A stretch of 64,000 nt of DNA from Mesorhizobium opportunistum WSM2075 (GCF_000176035.2 NC_015675.1:992001-1056000), one strand, 5' to 3'; numbered from the stretch's first letter, positions 51,804-61,719 are shown. Made by a program: numbers and translations. Notes: generated by a model from the sequence alone, not told the origin.

Positions 51804-52448
51804 TCACGAAGCTTTCGGGGCAGCCGCGATGGCCTTCTCGACCGTCGGCAGGATGCGCTCGACCATCCGGTCGATGCCTTTGACGCTCGGATGCAAGCCA
51901 TCCTCGAGCTGCATGCCGGGCTCTCCGGCGACGCCGTCGAGGAAGAATGGATAAAGGTCGATGTCGTATTTCTTCGCCAGGCCCGGGAAAATGGCGTCGA
52001 AGGCATTCTGATACTCGGCGCCGAGATTGGGCGCGGCGCGCATGCCGGCCAGCAGCACGGCGATCTTGCGCCCTTTCAGCTTGGCCAGCATCTCGTCGAG
52101 GTTCTTCCTGGTGATGTCGGGCGCGACGCCGCGCAGCATGTCGTTGGCGCCAAGTTCGAGGATGACCAGTTGCGTGCCGTCGGGCACCGACCAGTCGAGC
52201 CGCGCCAGGCCGCCGCTGGTGGTGTCGCCCGAAACGCCGGCATTGGCGACAGCCACATCATGGCCCTTGGCACGAAGTGCTGCCTGCAATTTGTCGGTAA
52301 ACCCCTCGTCGGGTCCGAGGCCGAAACCCGCCATCAGGCTGTCACCGAAGCCGACGATCTTGAAAGGCTCGGCGCGCGCCGACGAAATGGCGCCGCAAAT
52401 GGCGAGGAAAACGATCAGGCCTGCGGCAATGCGGCGTTTGAAAGACAT
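51804..52448 (-). CDS. Secreted GDSL lipase/arylesterase, TesA-like
   Basis: 214 aa from ATG MSFKRRIAAGLIVFLAICGA (signal peptide to SSARAEP). SGNH blocks: I KIVGFGDSLMAGFGL (Ser), NAGVSGDTTSGGLARLDW (Gly), LELGANDMLRGV (Asn) and EDGLHPSVKGID (Asp/His). Periplasmic thioesterase/lysophospholipase/arylesterase. Divergent from the ABC genes next door, the conserved tesA-ybbA-ybbP neighbourhood known from E. coli. Confidence 0.92.
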   Translation of the reverse strand: MSFKRRIAAGLIVFLAICGAISSARAEPFKIVGFGDSLMAGFGLGPDEGFTDKLQAALRAKGHDVAVANAGVSGDTTSGGLARLDWSVPDGTQLVILELGANDMLRGVAPDITRKNLDEMLAKLKGRKIAVLLAGMRAAPNLGAEYQNAFDAIFPGLAKKYDIDLYPFFLDGVAGEPGMQLEDGLHPSVKGIDRMVERILPTVEKAIAAAPKAS

Positions 52449-52536
52449 GCGGCAGGCCCCATATGAGCAAACGAATTCTTCCGGCGACGGCTTCCGGCAA
52501 GCAGAGCCTTCCCCTCCCATATAGGACGCTTTCATT

Positions 52537-53232
52537 TTGACAGAAGCCGTCATCGAGTTGAAAGACGTATCCCTGACGCTCGGTGAAGGCGCCTCGTCCG
52601 TCCATGTGCTGAAGGGCATCAGCCTCGAGGTGACGCGCGGCGAAGCGACCGGGATCGTCGGCCCGTCGGGCTCCGGCAAGTCGACCTTGCTGATGGTGCT
52701 GGCAGGCCTGGAGCGGATCGATTCGGGCACGGTACGGATCGCCGGCGAGCTGCTCAACGGCAAAAGCGAGGACCAGATTGCTTCGTTTCGTGGCCGAAAC
52801 ATTGGCATTGTGTTCCAATCCTTTCATCTTATCCCCAACATGACGGCGCTCGAGAATGTCGCGGTGCCGCTGGAGTTGGCCGGCCACGCCGATCCGTTTT
52901 CGGTGGCGGAGCGGGAACTGGCCGCGGTTGGCCTCAGCGACCGCGTCACCCATTATCCCGGCGAACTTTCGGGCGGCGAACAGCAGCGCGTGGCGATCGC
53001 CCGGGCGCTGGCGCCGTCACCGCGCATCCTCATCGCCGACGAGCCGACCGGCAATCTCGACCAGGCGACGGGGCGGCAGGTCGCCGATCTCCTGTTCGCC
53101 AAGGCGGCCGAACGCGGCATGACGCTGGTGCTGGTCACCCATGATCCGGCTCTTGCGGCGCGCTGCTCGCGCCAGGTCTCGATGCGCTCCGGCCTGATCG
53201 AGACGCCGGGGCCGGTCAAGGTGATCGCCTGA
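52537..53232 (+). CDS. ABC transporter ATPase, YbbA-like
   Basis: 231 aa from TTG 52537; AGGAC lies upstream and no ATG is available in the right place. Walker A IVGPSGSGKSTLLMVLAGL, Q-loop VFQSFHLIPN, signature LSGGEQQRVAIARAL, Walker B ILIADEPTGNLD and H-loop VTHD. MacB/LolD subfamily; partner is the 849-aa permease that starts at the TGA/ATG overlap. Known context with tesA suggests a role in lipoprotein or lipid export, not proven. Confidence 0.92.
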   Translation: MTEAVIELKDVSLTLGEGASSVHVLKGISLEVTRGEATGIVGPSGSGKSTLLMVLAGLERIDSGTVRIAGELLNGKSEDQIASFRGRNIGIVFQSFHLIPNMTALENVAVPLELAGHADPFSVAERELAAVGLSDRVTHYPGELSGGEQQRVAIARALAPSPRILIADEPTGNLDQATGRQVADLLFAKAAERGMTLVLVTHDPALAARCSRQVSMRSGLIETPGPVKVIA

Positions 53233-55781
53233 TGCCGATGGCGCGGACACTGAAGCTTGCCGTCCGCTTCTCGCTGCGCGAAATGCGCGGCGGCCTTTCC
53301 GGCTTCCTGATCTTCCTCGCCTGCATCGCGCTTGGCGTCGCGGCGATCGGCGGCGTCAATTCGGTGGCGCGCTCGATCAGTGCCGGCGTCGCCAGCCAAG
53401 GCCAGACGCTGCTTGGCGGCGACCTTCGCTTCCAGATCAACCAGCGTGACGCCAGTCCGGCCGAACGCGGCTTCCTCGACGCGCTGGGTGCGGTCTCGCG
53501 CACCGCCAGCATGCGCTCGATGGCGCGTCTGGCCGACGGGTCCGACCAGGCGCTGGTCGAGGCCAAGGCCGTCGACGATGCGTACCCTCTCTACGGCGCG
53601 CTGGAAACCGAGCCGGCGCTGACGGTGCAGGAATTGTTCGGCAGGCAATTCGGCGTTTTCGGTGCGGCCGCGCCCGATCTTTTGTTCGAACGGCTGCATG
53701 TCAAGCTCGGCGACCGGCTGAAGCTCGGCACCGCCACCTTCGAACTGCGCGCCAGGCTGGTCACCGAGCCCGATGCGGTGTCCGATGGTTTCGGCTTCGC
53801 GCCGCGGTTGATGATCTCGGCCGAGGCGCTGGCCGCCACCGGGCTGGTGCAGCCGGGCAGCCTGGTCGAGAACGCCTACAGGATCCGGCTGCCCGCTGAC
53901 GCCGACGAGGCGCGGCTGAAAGCCATCCAGGACCAGGCGGCCAAGGATTTTCCCGAGGCCGGCTGGTCGATCCGCACGCGCGGCAATGCCGCCCCGGCGC
54001 TGTCGGCCAACATCGAGCGGTTTTCGCAGTTCCTGACGCTGGTCGGGCTGACGGCGCTGGTGGTCGGCGGCGTCGGCGTTGCCAATGCGGTGCGCGCCTA
54101 TCTCGACGGCAAGCGCGGCGTCATCGCCACCTTCAAGAGCCTTGGCGCTTCCGGCGGCTTCGTCTTTACCGTCTATCTGGTGCAGATCCTGATCATCGCG
54201 GCCCTTGGCATCGTGCTCGGCCTTGTCATCGGGGCGCTGATGCCGTTCGCGGCAAGCGCTGCCCTGCAGTCGGTCATTCCGGTGCCGGCGCAAGGCGGCT
54301 TCTATCCCGGCGCGCTCGGCATGGCCGCGCTGTTCGGGCTGCTGGTGACGCTGGCCTTCGCGCTGCTGCCGCTCGGCCGCGCCCGCGACGTGCCGGCGAC
54401 CGCGCTGTTCCGGGAGATGGGGCTGGAAGGCCGCGGCCAGCCGCGCCTCGTCTACGTCGCTTCGGCGCTTGGCATAGCGCTGTTCCTGGCGGCGTTGGCG
54501 ATCCTGTTCTCGGGCGACCAGCGCATCGCCTCGATCTTTGTCGGGGCCACGATCTTCGCCTTCCTGGTGCTGCGCCTCGTCGGCGCGCTGGTGCAGTGGG
54601 CGGCGAGGAAGAGCCCGCGTGTGCGCTCCGTGGCGCTCCGGCTTGCCGTCGGCAACATCCACCGGCCCGGCGCCTTGACTCCCTCGGTGGTGCTGTCGCT
54701 GGGGCTCGGGCTGACGCTATTGGTGACGCTGGCGCTGATCGACGGCAATCTGCGGCGGCAGATATCCGGCAATCTGCCCGAGCGGGCGCCGAACTTCTTC
54801 TTCGTCGACATCCAGGGCAGTGATGTCGATGCGTTCTCCGCCCTGATCGGCAAGGAGGCGCCGCTGGGCACGCTGGCCAAGGTGCCGATGTTGCGCGGCC
54901 GGGTGATGGCGCTGAACGGCGTCGACGTCGACAAGGTCAAGGTGCCGGCCGAAGGCGCCTGGGTGCTGAAAGGCGATCGCGGCCTGACCTATGATGCGAA
55001 ACAGCCTGAGAACGCGACGCTGACCGAGGGCAAATGGTGGCCGGACAATTATTCCGGCGAGCCGCTGGTCTCGTTTTCGGCGCAGGAGGGCAAGGAAATC
55101 GGGCTGAAGCTCGGCGACACCGTCACCGTCAATGTTCTCGGCCGCAACGTCACGGCCAGGATCGCCAGTTTTCGCCAGGTCGAATGGGAGACTATGGGCA
55201 TCAATTTCGTCATGGTGTTCTCGCCCAACACATTCACTGGCGCCCCGCATGGGTGGATGGCGACGCTGACCGAAAAGAGCGCCACGACGGCCGACGATGC
55301 GCGCATCCTCAATGCCGTCACCCGCGCCTTTCCGGCGGTGACGACGGTGCGCGTCAAGGATGCGCTCGATGTCGTCAACCGGCTGGTCGGCCAGCTCGGC
55401 ACGGCGATCCGCGCCGCGGCCGGCGTGGCGCTGATCGCCTCGGTGCTGGTGCTGGCCGGCGCGCTTGCCGCCGGCAACCGGGCGCGCATCCATGACGCGG
55501 TGGTGCTGAAGACGCTTGGCGCGACCAGGCGAACGCTGATAACGGCATTCTCGCTGGAGTACATGCTGATCGGACTGGCCACTGCACTCTTCGCGCTGGC
55601 GGCCGGCGGGATCGCGGCCTGGTACATCGTCGCCCGCATCATGACCCTGCCATCGCATTTCATGCCGGAGGTGGCGGTCGCAACCATCGTCTTCGCGCTG
55701 GTGATCACGGTCGGTATCGGTCTTGCGGGCACCTGGCGGGTGCTCGGCCACAAGGCGGCACCGGTGCTGCGCAACCTGTAA
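53232..55781 (+). CDS. ABC transporter permease, YbbP-like (FtsX family)
   Basis: 849 aa with about ten membrane helices in two repeated MacB/FtsX-like halves and large extracytoplasmic domains between them. SGFLIFLACIALGVAAIGGV near the N-terminus; LLTFG-type FtsX core at ~GVGVANAVRAYLDGKRGVIA TFKSLGASGG (in two parts) and again at the C-terminus DAVVLKTLGATRRTLITAFS, the cytoplasmic coupling helices. It pairs with the preceding ATPase; likely mechanotransmission or lipid/lipoprotein transport in the periplasm. Same operon. Confidence 0.92.
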   Translation: MPMARTLKLAVRFSLREMRGGLSGFLIFLACIALGVAAIGGVNSVARSISAGVASQGQTLLGGDLRFQINQRDASPAERGFLDALGAVSRTASMRSMARLADGSDQALVEAKAVDDAYPLYGALETEPALTVQELFGRQFGVFGAAAPDLLFERLHVKLGDRLKLGTATFELRARLVTEPDAVSDGFGFAPRLMISAEALAATGLVQPGSLVENAYRIRLPADADEARLKAIQDQAAKDFPEAGWSIRTRGNAAPALSANIERFSQFLTLVGLTALVVGGVGVANAVRAYLDGKRGVIATFKSLGASGGFVFTVYLVQILIIAALGIVLGLVIGALMPFAASAALQSVIPVPAQGGFYPGALGMAALFGLLVTLAFALLPLGRARDVPATALFREMGLEGRGQPRLVYVASALGIALFLAALAILFSGDQRIASIFVGATIFAFLVLRLVGALVQWAARKSPRVRSVALRLAVGNIHRPGALTPSVVLSLGLGLTLLVTLALIDGNLRRQISGNLPERAPNFFFVDIQGSDVDAFSALIGKEAPLGTLAKVPMLRGRVMALNGVDVDKVKVPAEGAWVLKGDRGLTYDAKQPENATLTEGKWWPDNYSGEPLVSFSAQEGKEIGLKLGDTVTVNVLGRNVTARIASFRQVEWETMGINFVMVFSPNTFTGAPHGWMATLTEKSATTADDARILNAVTRAFPAVTTVRVKDALDVVNRLVGQLGTAIRAAAGVALIASVLVLAGALAAGNRARIHDAVVLKTLGATRRTLITAFSLEYMLIGLATALFALAAGGIAAWYIVARIMTLPSHFMPEVAVATIVFALVITVGIGLAGTWRVLGHKAAPVLRNL

Positions 55782-56008
55782 ATTCAGGGCCGGAACGGCC
55801 ATTCCAGGTTAAATCTTGGTAAGGACGCCGGCCGGAAGGCCCGGGAATCGGCATTTCGGCCTCTCACGAACCGTTACATCCGGTTACGGTCTTGTTCTCG
55901 ACGCGAATAACCATCATATTTCGCCACAGGCATGCTGGAGCCCCGCCAGCGGCGCCTGGGTCCGGGTGGACCTGACACCGGACGGGGCAGAAGCAATAGA
56001 GGACTACA

Positions 56009-56782
56009 ATGGCTGAACCCATTCGCAATTATCAGACGCGCGTCGTGCCCGGCGCCGGCGTCGATATCGATCAGGGCCTGCGCGCCTACATGGTCAAGGT
56101 CTACAATCTGATGGGGCTTGGCCTCCTCATCACCGGCCTTGCCGCTGTCGGCACGATCATGCTGGCCACCACCACCGATCCGGCCTCGGCTGTCGCAACG
56201 CTGCCGAGCGGTGAAATGCTGACCTCCTTCGGCTACGCGATCTTCGGCTCGCCGTTGCGCTGGGTGGTGATTCTAGCCCCGCTGGCCGCGGTGATGTTCC
56301 TGTCGTTCCGCGTCCAATCGATGAGCGTTTCGGCGGCGCAGACGACGTTCTGGGTCTATGCCGGCCTCGTCGGCCTGTCGCTGTCGTCGATCTTCCTGGT
56401 CTACACCACGGCAAGCATCGCGCAGACCTTCTTTGCCACCGCCGCCGGCTTCGGCGCGCTGTCGCTCTACGGCTACACGACCAAGCGCGACCTGACCGCG
56501 ATGGGCTCGTTCCTGATCATGGGCGTGTTCGGCCTGATCATCGCGATGGTGATCAACATCTTCCTGCAGTCGTCGGCGCTGTCCTTCGCCGTTTCGGCGA
56601 TCGGCGTGCTGATTTTCGCCGGCCTCACCGCCTATGACACGCAGAAGATCAAGGAGATGTATTTCGAGGGTGATGCTTCCGATGTCGCCGGCCGCAAGGC
56701 CATCATGGGCGCGCTGAGGCTCTATCTCGACTTCATCAACCTGTTCATGTTCCTGCTGCAGTTCATGGGCGACCGCCGCTAA
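56009..56782 (+). CDS. BI-1/YccA-family membrane protein
   Basis: 257 aa, seven membrane helices. AEPIRNYQTRVVPGAGVDID, then YNLMGLGLLITGLAAVGTIM and GVLIFAGLTAYDTQKIKEMY with the conserved Asp pair near the end (LRLYLDFINLFMFLLQFMG). Bax-inhibitor-1 family: calcium-leak or protease-modulating channel-like proteins at the membrane. A strong terminator follows. An ORF just upstream (55816-56016) is not convincing. Confidence 0.93.
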   Translation: MAEPIRNYQTRVVPGAGVDIDQGLRAYMVKVYNLMGLGLLITGLAAVGTIMLATTTDPASAVATLPSGEMLTSFGYAIFGSPLRWVVILAPLAAVMFLSFRVQSMSVSAAQTTFWVYAGLVGLSLSSIFLVYTTASIAQTFFATAAGFGALSLYGYTTKRDLTAMGSFLIMGVFGLIIAMVINIFLQSSALSFAVSAIGVLIFAGLTAYDTQKIKEMYFEGDASDVAGRKAIMGALRLYLDFINLFMFLLQFMGDRR

Positions 56783-56819
56783 GGCACGCGTCATGGCCTG
56801 ACTGGACCATCGAGTTTGG

Positions 56820-56848
56820 AAAGGGCGGCCCAACGGCCGCCCTTTTCT
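56820..56848 (+). terminator. Terminator of the BI-1 gene
   Basis: AAAGGGCGGCC, CAAC loop, GGCCGCCCTTT, then TCTTTT. Eleven perfect pairs including the A/T ends. Confidence 0.9.
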
Positions 56849-56900
56849 TTTGCGCCGGCCTTTGCTGTTATCGAAGGCAAATGAAAGGCCTGCGTAAAGA

Positions 56901-57476
56901 ATGAGCAATATTGCGATCCGGCCGGCGACCTCGGCCGACCTCGACACCATCACCGAAATCTATGCCGACGCGGTGACGAACGGCACGGCGAGCTACGAAC
57001 TGGAGCCGCCCGGCCGCGCCGAAATGGGCAAGCGATTCGACGCGCTGACGGCTGGCGGCTTCCCTTATCTGGTGGCGGAAAGGGACGGCGCGGTGCTTGG
57101 CTATGCCTATGCCGGCGCCTTCCGGCCGCGCCCGGCCTATCGCTTCGTCGTCGAGGATTCGGTCTATGTCGCGCCTGACGCCAAGGGCCAGGGTGTCGGC
57201 CTCAGACTGATGCAAAGCCTGATCGCGGCGGTGGAGGCGGCGGGCTTCCGCCAGATCATCGCGGTCATCGGCGACGGCCGTCCCGACAGCGCCTCGGTCA
57301 AGCTGCATGAAAGGCTCGGCTTCCGCCATTCGGGTCGCCTCGAGGGCTCCGGCTACAAGCACGGCCGCTGGCTCGACACGGTGTTCATGCAACTGCCGCT
57401 GAATGGCGGCGCATCGCTCCCGCCGGATCCGGGCTCGCTGCCGGAGCGGAGATTTCGCGAGGGCAGGGGGAACTGA
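56901..57476 (+). CDS. GNAT acetyltransferase, phosphinothricin/methionine sulfoximine type
   Basis: 191 aa. IRPATSADLDTITEIYADAV, TNGTASYELEPPGRAEMGKR, FVVEDSVYVAPDAKGQGVGL (acetyl-CoA loop) and IGDGRPDSASVKLHERLGFR mark the PAT/MnaT family that acetylates phosphinothricin, methionine sulfone/sulfoximine and similar amino acids. The C-terminal ~20 residues (PPDPGSLPERRFREGRGN) are off-family. Related enzymes occur widely in rhizobia; natural substrate is unknown. Confidence 0.88.
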   Translation: MSNIAIRPATSADLDTITEIYADAVTNGTASYELEPPGRAEMGKRFDALTAGGFPYLVAERDGAVLGYAYAGAFRPRPAYRFVVEDSVYVAPDAKGQGVGLRLMQSLIAAVEAAGFRQIIAVIGDGRPDSASVKLHERLGFRHSGRLEGSGYKHGRWLDTVFMQLPLNGGASLPPDPGSLPERRFREGRGN

Positions 57477-57537
57477 GGAATTGGGGAACTGGAGAACAAA
57501 AGAAGGTGGCAGTTACATCAGTCGCCGAATCTGTTTC

Positions 57538-57633
57538 TCCTCAATTCCTCAATTCCTCAATTCCTCAATTCCTCAATTCCTCAATTCCTCAATTCCTCAA
57601 TTCCTCAATTCCTCAATTCCCCAATTCCCCAAT
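57538..57633. repeat. Octanucleotide microsatellite, 12 units
   Basis: Ten TCCTCAAT units followed by two TCCCCAAT. The opposing strand motif also occurs just before, as GAGGAATTGGGGAACTGG at 57476-57494, so single strands can fold back. It lies between the converging acetyltransferase and DUF2794 genes, outside coding sequence. Confidence 0.93.
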
Positions 57634-57640
57634 TCCCGCC

Positions 57641-58027
57641 TCAGGCCTCTACAACCTTCAGCTTGCTGTCGAAGACGCCAAGCACGCGGCCAAGTTCCTG
57701 GCCACGCTTGAGGATGCGGCCGCCGGCGGCGATGACGGCGAAGGCGCCCTGCTTGCGCGCCAGTTTCGGGTCCTTGACGATCTGGAAAAGCGGCACTTCG
57801 CTGGCGCGGCGGAAGACGGAAAACACGGCGCGGTCCGTGAGATGGTCGATGGCGTAGTCGCGCCATTCATTGGCGGCGACCATGCGTCCGTAGAGCCTTA
57901 GGATCTGGTCGAGTTCACGGCGCTCGAAGCGCACCGGCTGGTCGAGGCGCTCGCGTCGCGCCTCGTGCAGCGGGATCAATATTGCGGATGCGTCCCCATC
58001 CCCCATCCCGCCGCTGTCATCGGTCAT
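57641..58027 (-). CDS. DUF2794 family protein
   Basis: 128 aa from ATG of MTDDSGGMGDGDASAILIPL; upstream codons add an unrelated stretch. VRFERRELDQILRLYGRMVA, NEWRDYAIDHLTDRAVFSVF and QIVKDPKLARKQGAFAVIAA then GGRILKRGQELGRVLGVFDSK is the full DUF2794 pattern, a small alphaproteobacterial protein of unknown function. Probably cytoplasmic. The 8-bp array begins eight bases beyond its stop. Confidence 0.9.
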   Translation of the reverse strand: MTDDSGGMGDGDASAILIPLHEARRERLDQPVRFERRELDQILRLYGRMVAANEWRDYAIDHLTDRAVFSVFRRASEVPLFQIVKDPKLARKQGAFAVIAAGGRILKRGQELGRVLGVFDSKLKVVEA

Positions 58028-58199
58028 GCCTCGATCCTTCGAAAATGAATCTTTGCCAACCAAAGTTGGCCCCTTCGCCATCGAATTGCAAGAGCCGGCG
58101 AAGCAGCGCCAGCGACGCGCCGTTTCGGTCACGTCCAGTCACATTTGCGAACCGCATGTTGGAATTGGTGATGCTTCGCCACATTTCTGCCTTTTTTTA

Positions 58200-58402
58200 T
58201 CCGCGCTCATGCCCCAATGTCCGACGAATTTACCGGCGTTGCCTGAGACGGTTCGGTCCGGCACCGGCTCGTAAACCCCAAGCCCCCCGCCCACGGGTCT
58301 GCGTCGGATCGAACCAACCTCGGTTTTTCCTTGGAAAAACCGGGTGCGACGATCCCAAAACCTAAATGACCGACGTCAGAAGCAAGCTGACGTCGGTTTT
58401 TT
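58200..58402 (+). ncRNA. Candidate structured RNA ending in an intrinsic terminator
   Basis: No ORF fits the interval 58028-58529. Nested pairing is visible: TTTAC (58229) with GTAAA (58271) enclosing CCGG/CCGG, GCC/GGC and GAC/GTC; GGATCG (58306-58311) with CGATCC (58350-58355) enclosing a hairpin CGGTTTTTCC / GGAAAAACCG (58321-58342); and a strong terminator at 58369-58402. It could be a free small RNA, or the leader (riboswitch or attenuator) of the oxidase gene at 58530. I could not match it to 6S, SRP, tmRNA or RNase P RNA. Confidence 0.45.
58369..58402 (+). terminator. Strong intrinsic terminator
   Basis: ACCGACGTCAG, seven-base loop, CTGACGTCGGT, TTTTT. Eleven perfect pairs and a T tract on the plus strand. 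128 bases before the oxidase start. Confidence 0.9.
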
Positions 58403-58529
58403 CATGCCCGCATCGCCGCGACGGCGGCTTTCCCTCGACCGAGAGCTTGTTTGCGAACCCACGTCATGATTGGCGCGACCGCAGCCTCGAATCCTGTCAC
58501 GCTCACCTGAACCATTCGAGAGCATCCCC

Positions 58530-59915
58530 ATGCAAGCCAAGCACAATGGCGACGTGTCGTTCTGGTATGCCGATATAGGCGGCGTGCCGGCTTATCGCCC
58601 TGCGCTGCCCGGCGACATCGAGGCCGATGTCTGCATCGTCGGCGCCGGCTACACCGGCTTGTGGACGGCCTACTACCTGAAGAAGGCGCAGCCCTCGCTG
58701 CGCATCGCCATCGTCGAGAAGGAGTTCGCCGGCTTCGGCGCCTCGGGCCGCAATGGCGGCTGGCTGTCGGGCGGGTTCAGCTGGTCGCGCGAGAAATATG
58801 CGGCGTCCTCGTCGCGGGGCGCTGTCATCGACATGCAGCGCGCCATGTTCGGCACCGTCGACGAAGTGATCTCGGTGACGCAGGCCGAGGATATCGATGC
58901 CGATATCCGCCGCGTCGACAACATCACCGTGGCCACCAACACCGCGCAGCTGCAGCGCGCCAGGGCGGAATACGATGAGCTCCTGCACTGGGACATGCCA
59001 CCGGAGAGGCTGGCCTTTCTCGACGCGCGGGAGGCACGCGAGCGCATCGCCATCGACAAGGTGCTGGGCGGCTTCGTCGTCCGCAACGTCGCCCGCGTGC
59101 AACCGGCCAAGCTGGTGCAAGGCCTGGCGGCGGCGGTCGCGCGATCAGGCGTCCCGACCTATGAGCAGACGCAGGTTCTGGCGATCGAAAAAGGCAAGGT
59201 GACCACCGATCGCGGCATCGTGCGCGCCGAAAAGATCGTGCGTGCCACCGAAGGATTCACGGCCGGGATTCCCGGCCTCAAGCGCCTCTGGCTGCCGTTG
59301 AACAGCGCCATCGTGGTGACCGAGCCGCTGCCGCAGAAGCTGTGGGACACGATCGGCTGGAGCGGCTACGAGGTGCTGGGCGATGCCGCGCACACCTATT
59401 GCTACGCGCAGCGCACGCGCGAGGGCCGGATCGCCATGGGCGGCCGTGGCGTGCCCTACCGTTTCGGCTCGCGCACGGATGTGCGCGGCCAGACCCAGCA
59501 GGCGACCATCGACCAGTTGCACGAGATGCTGACCAGGCTGTTGCCGCAGACCAAGGGCGTGCGCCTCGACCACGCCTGGTGCGGTACACTCGGCGTGCCG
59601 CGCGACTGGTGCACCACCTGCGGCTTCGATCGGGAGACCGGCATCGGCTGGGCCGGCGGCTATGTCGGGCTCGGCGTTTCGAGCTCGAACCTGTCGGGCC
59701 GCACCTTGCGCGACCTCGTGCTCGGCCACGATACCGAATTGACCGGGCTGCCCTGGGTCAACCGCACGGTCAAGAAATGGGAGCCGGAACCGCTGCGCTG
59801 GCTCGGCGTCCACTCCATGTACCAGCTCTATCGCATCGCGGACCAACGTGAAGCAAACGGCCTCGGGCGGACGTCCCGCCTCGCGGCCTTCGCCGACCGG
59901 CTGACCGGGCACTAG
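58530..59915 (+). CDS. FAD-dependent amine oxidase, PuuB/OrdL-like
   Basis: 461 aa from ATG 58530 (MQAKHNGDVSFWYADIGGVP). DVCIVGAGYTGLWTAYYLKK (FAD GxGxxG), EKEFAGFGASGRNGGWLSGG (the gamma-glutamylputrescine/glycine-oxidase subgroup motif), RATEGFTAGIPGLKRLWLPL, WCGTLGVPRDWCTTCGFD and GLGVSSSNLSGRTLRDLVL. It should oxidise an amine such as gamma-glutamylputrescine. None of the other putrescine-pathway genes (puuA, C, D) adjoin it, so the substrate is open. May be controlled by the RNA element upstream. Confidence 0.88.
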   Translation: MQAKHNGDVSFWYADIGGVPAYRPALPGDIEADVCIVGAGYTGLWTAYYLKKAQPSLRIAIVEKEFAGFGASGRNGGWLSGGFSWSREKYAASSSRGAVIDMQRAMFGTVDEVISVTQAEDIDADIRRVDNITVATNTAQLQRARAEYDELLHWDMPPERLAFLDAREARERIAIDKVLGGFVVRNVARVQPAKLVQGLAAAVARSGVPTYEQTQVLAIEKGKVTTDRGIVRAEKIVRATEGFTAGIPGLKRLWLPLNSAIVVTEPLPQKLWDTIGWSGYEVLGDAAHTYCYAQRTREGRIAMGGRGVPYRFGSRTDVRGQTQQATIDQLHEMLTRLLPQTKGVRLDHAWCGTLGVPRDWCTTCGFDRETGIGWAGGYVGLGVSSSNLSGRTLRDLVLGHDTELTGLPWVNRTVKKWEPEPLRWLGVHSMYQLYRIADQREANGLGRTSRLAAFADRLTGH

Positions 59916-59997
59916 ACTCTTGTTTTGACGCAATTCCCAAGGGAAAGCGCCACGCGCTTTTCCCGGGAAGCCGCCTTCCACTTTCCTGGAATTGCTC
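59916..59997. repeat. RIME-like element, right half only
   Basis: TGTTTTGACGCAATTCCCAA, centre GGGAAAGCGCCACGCGCTTT, then CCACTTTCCTGGAATTGCTC. The left hairpin is missing. Centre matches the 34903-34995 subtype. It separates the oxidase and DUF1223 genes. Confidence 0.75.
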
Positions 59998-60003
59998 GCG
60001 AAA

Positions 60004-60786
60004 TCAGGGCTTGTGGATGAAGGCGGCGCCGAGAATGGGGCCGGGCATGCCGTCCTTGCCGGCCGATTGCAAGAGCACGGCGCAGCCGCCCTTCTTGACG
60101 ATCTCACTTATCGGCAATTCATAGCGCTGCGCCTTGCCGTGCCACATGCCCGCGGTCTGGATGCCGGTGACCGCGTTCCAATAGGTCATCTTGCGGCCGG
60201 AGTTCTCGCCCTGGGCGATGTTGATCGTTTGCGGCGGCTCGAAATAGACGATGACGACATGGGCATCGCTGGGGCCGGTGCCGGCATCGCCGGCATCGAT
60301 GATCACGCGGTCGCTGGTCCGGCTGACCTTGATGGCGACGCGCATGCCTTCGCCGGACCTGGCCATGCGGGCGAGCGCGCCGTCGACCTCGGTGCGATTG
60401 GCGCCGTTGACATGGATGCGGCCATTGAGCACCGCCTGCGGCGTATAGACGGAGCGGCTGCCGAAGGCGCGCATGTAGTCGTATTGCCGCTCGGTGTTCT
60501 CCTTGCGGCTCAGGGTGTCTTTCCAGCCGAGATAGTCCCAATAGTCGACGTGATAGGCGAGCGCGACAATGTCGTCCTTGGTGGCGAGTTCGGCGAAGAA
60601 GGCATCGGCCGGGGGGCAGGAACTGCAGCCCTGGCTGGTGAACAGCTCGACCACGCCGAGCGGCCTGTCGGCCTGGGGTTCCGCATGCATTTTCTCGGAT
60701 TCGCTGGCATGGCCAGCACCGGCAAACGCCGAGAAGGCCAGCGCAAAGGCTGCCAGCCACAGGAATCTTCGCGAGGCCATGACCAT
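60004..60786 (-). CDS. Secreted DUF1223 thioredoxin-like protein
   Basis: 260 aa. Signal peptide FLWLAAFALAFSAFAGAGHA. Thioredoxin-like core PLGVVELFTSQGCSSCPPAD with C54/C57 (C-x2-C), then FFAELATKDDIVALAYHVDY, GSRSVYTPQAVLNGRIHVNG and QTAGMWHGKAQRYELPISEI. DUF1223 proteins are common next to acnA in rhizobia; a periplasmic redox role is likely but unproven. Separated from acnA here by an oppositely oriented ceramidase-like gene. Confidence 0.88.
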   Translation of the reverse strand: MVMASRRFLWLAAFALAFSAFAGAGHASESEKMHAEPQADRPLGVVELFTSQGCSSCPPADAFFAELATKDDIVALAYHVDYWDYLGWKDTLSRKENTERQYDYMRAFGSRSVYTPQAVLNGRIHVNGANRTEVDGALARMARSGEGMRVAIKVSRTSDRVIIDAGDAGTGPSDAHVVIVYFEPPQTINIAQGENSGRKMTYWNAVTGIQTAGMWHGKAQRYELPISEIVKKGGCAVLLQSAGKDGMPGPILGAAFIHKP

Positions 60787-60964
60787 TCCAATTCCCGCCG
60801 GTGATGCCGGCTTTGTTCTGATTTGCTGAAATATGTGGCAGAAGCCGAAGTCAACGGGAAGTCACGTTGCGGTGAAATTTTGCCATTGCAGCCGCAGGTA
60901 AGGTCGCAATAGGAGTGGGCACTGCATTTCACTACGCGGTTCGATTCGGGCTGGGATCATCACC

Positions 60965-61711
<747 letters not shown>

Positions 61712-61719
61712 CCTTGCCG

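Noticed and set aside
55816..56016. 66-codon ORF before the BI-1 gene
   Set aside because: Ends over the BI-1 start, no family resemblance, composition of untranslated leader sequence.
60930..60964. GGTTCGATTC T-arm-like motif before the ceramidase-like gene
   Set aside because: No acceptor, D or anticodon stems can be drawn around it.
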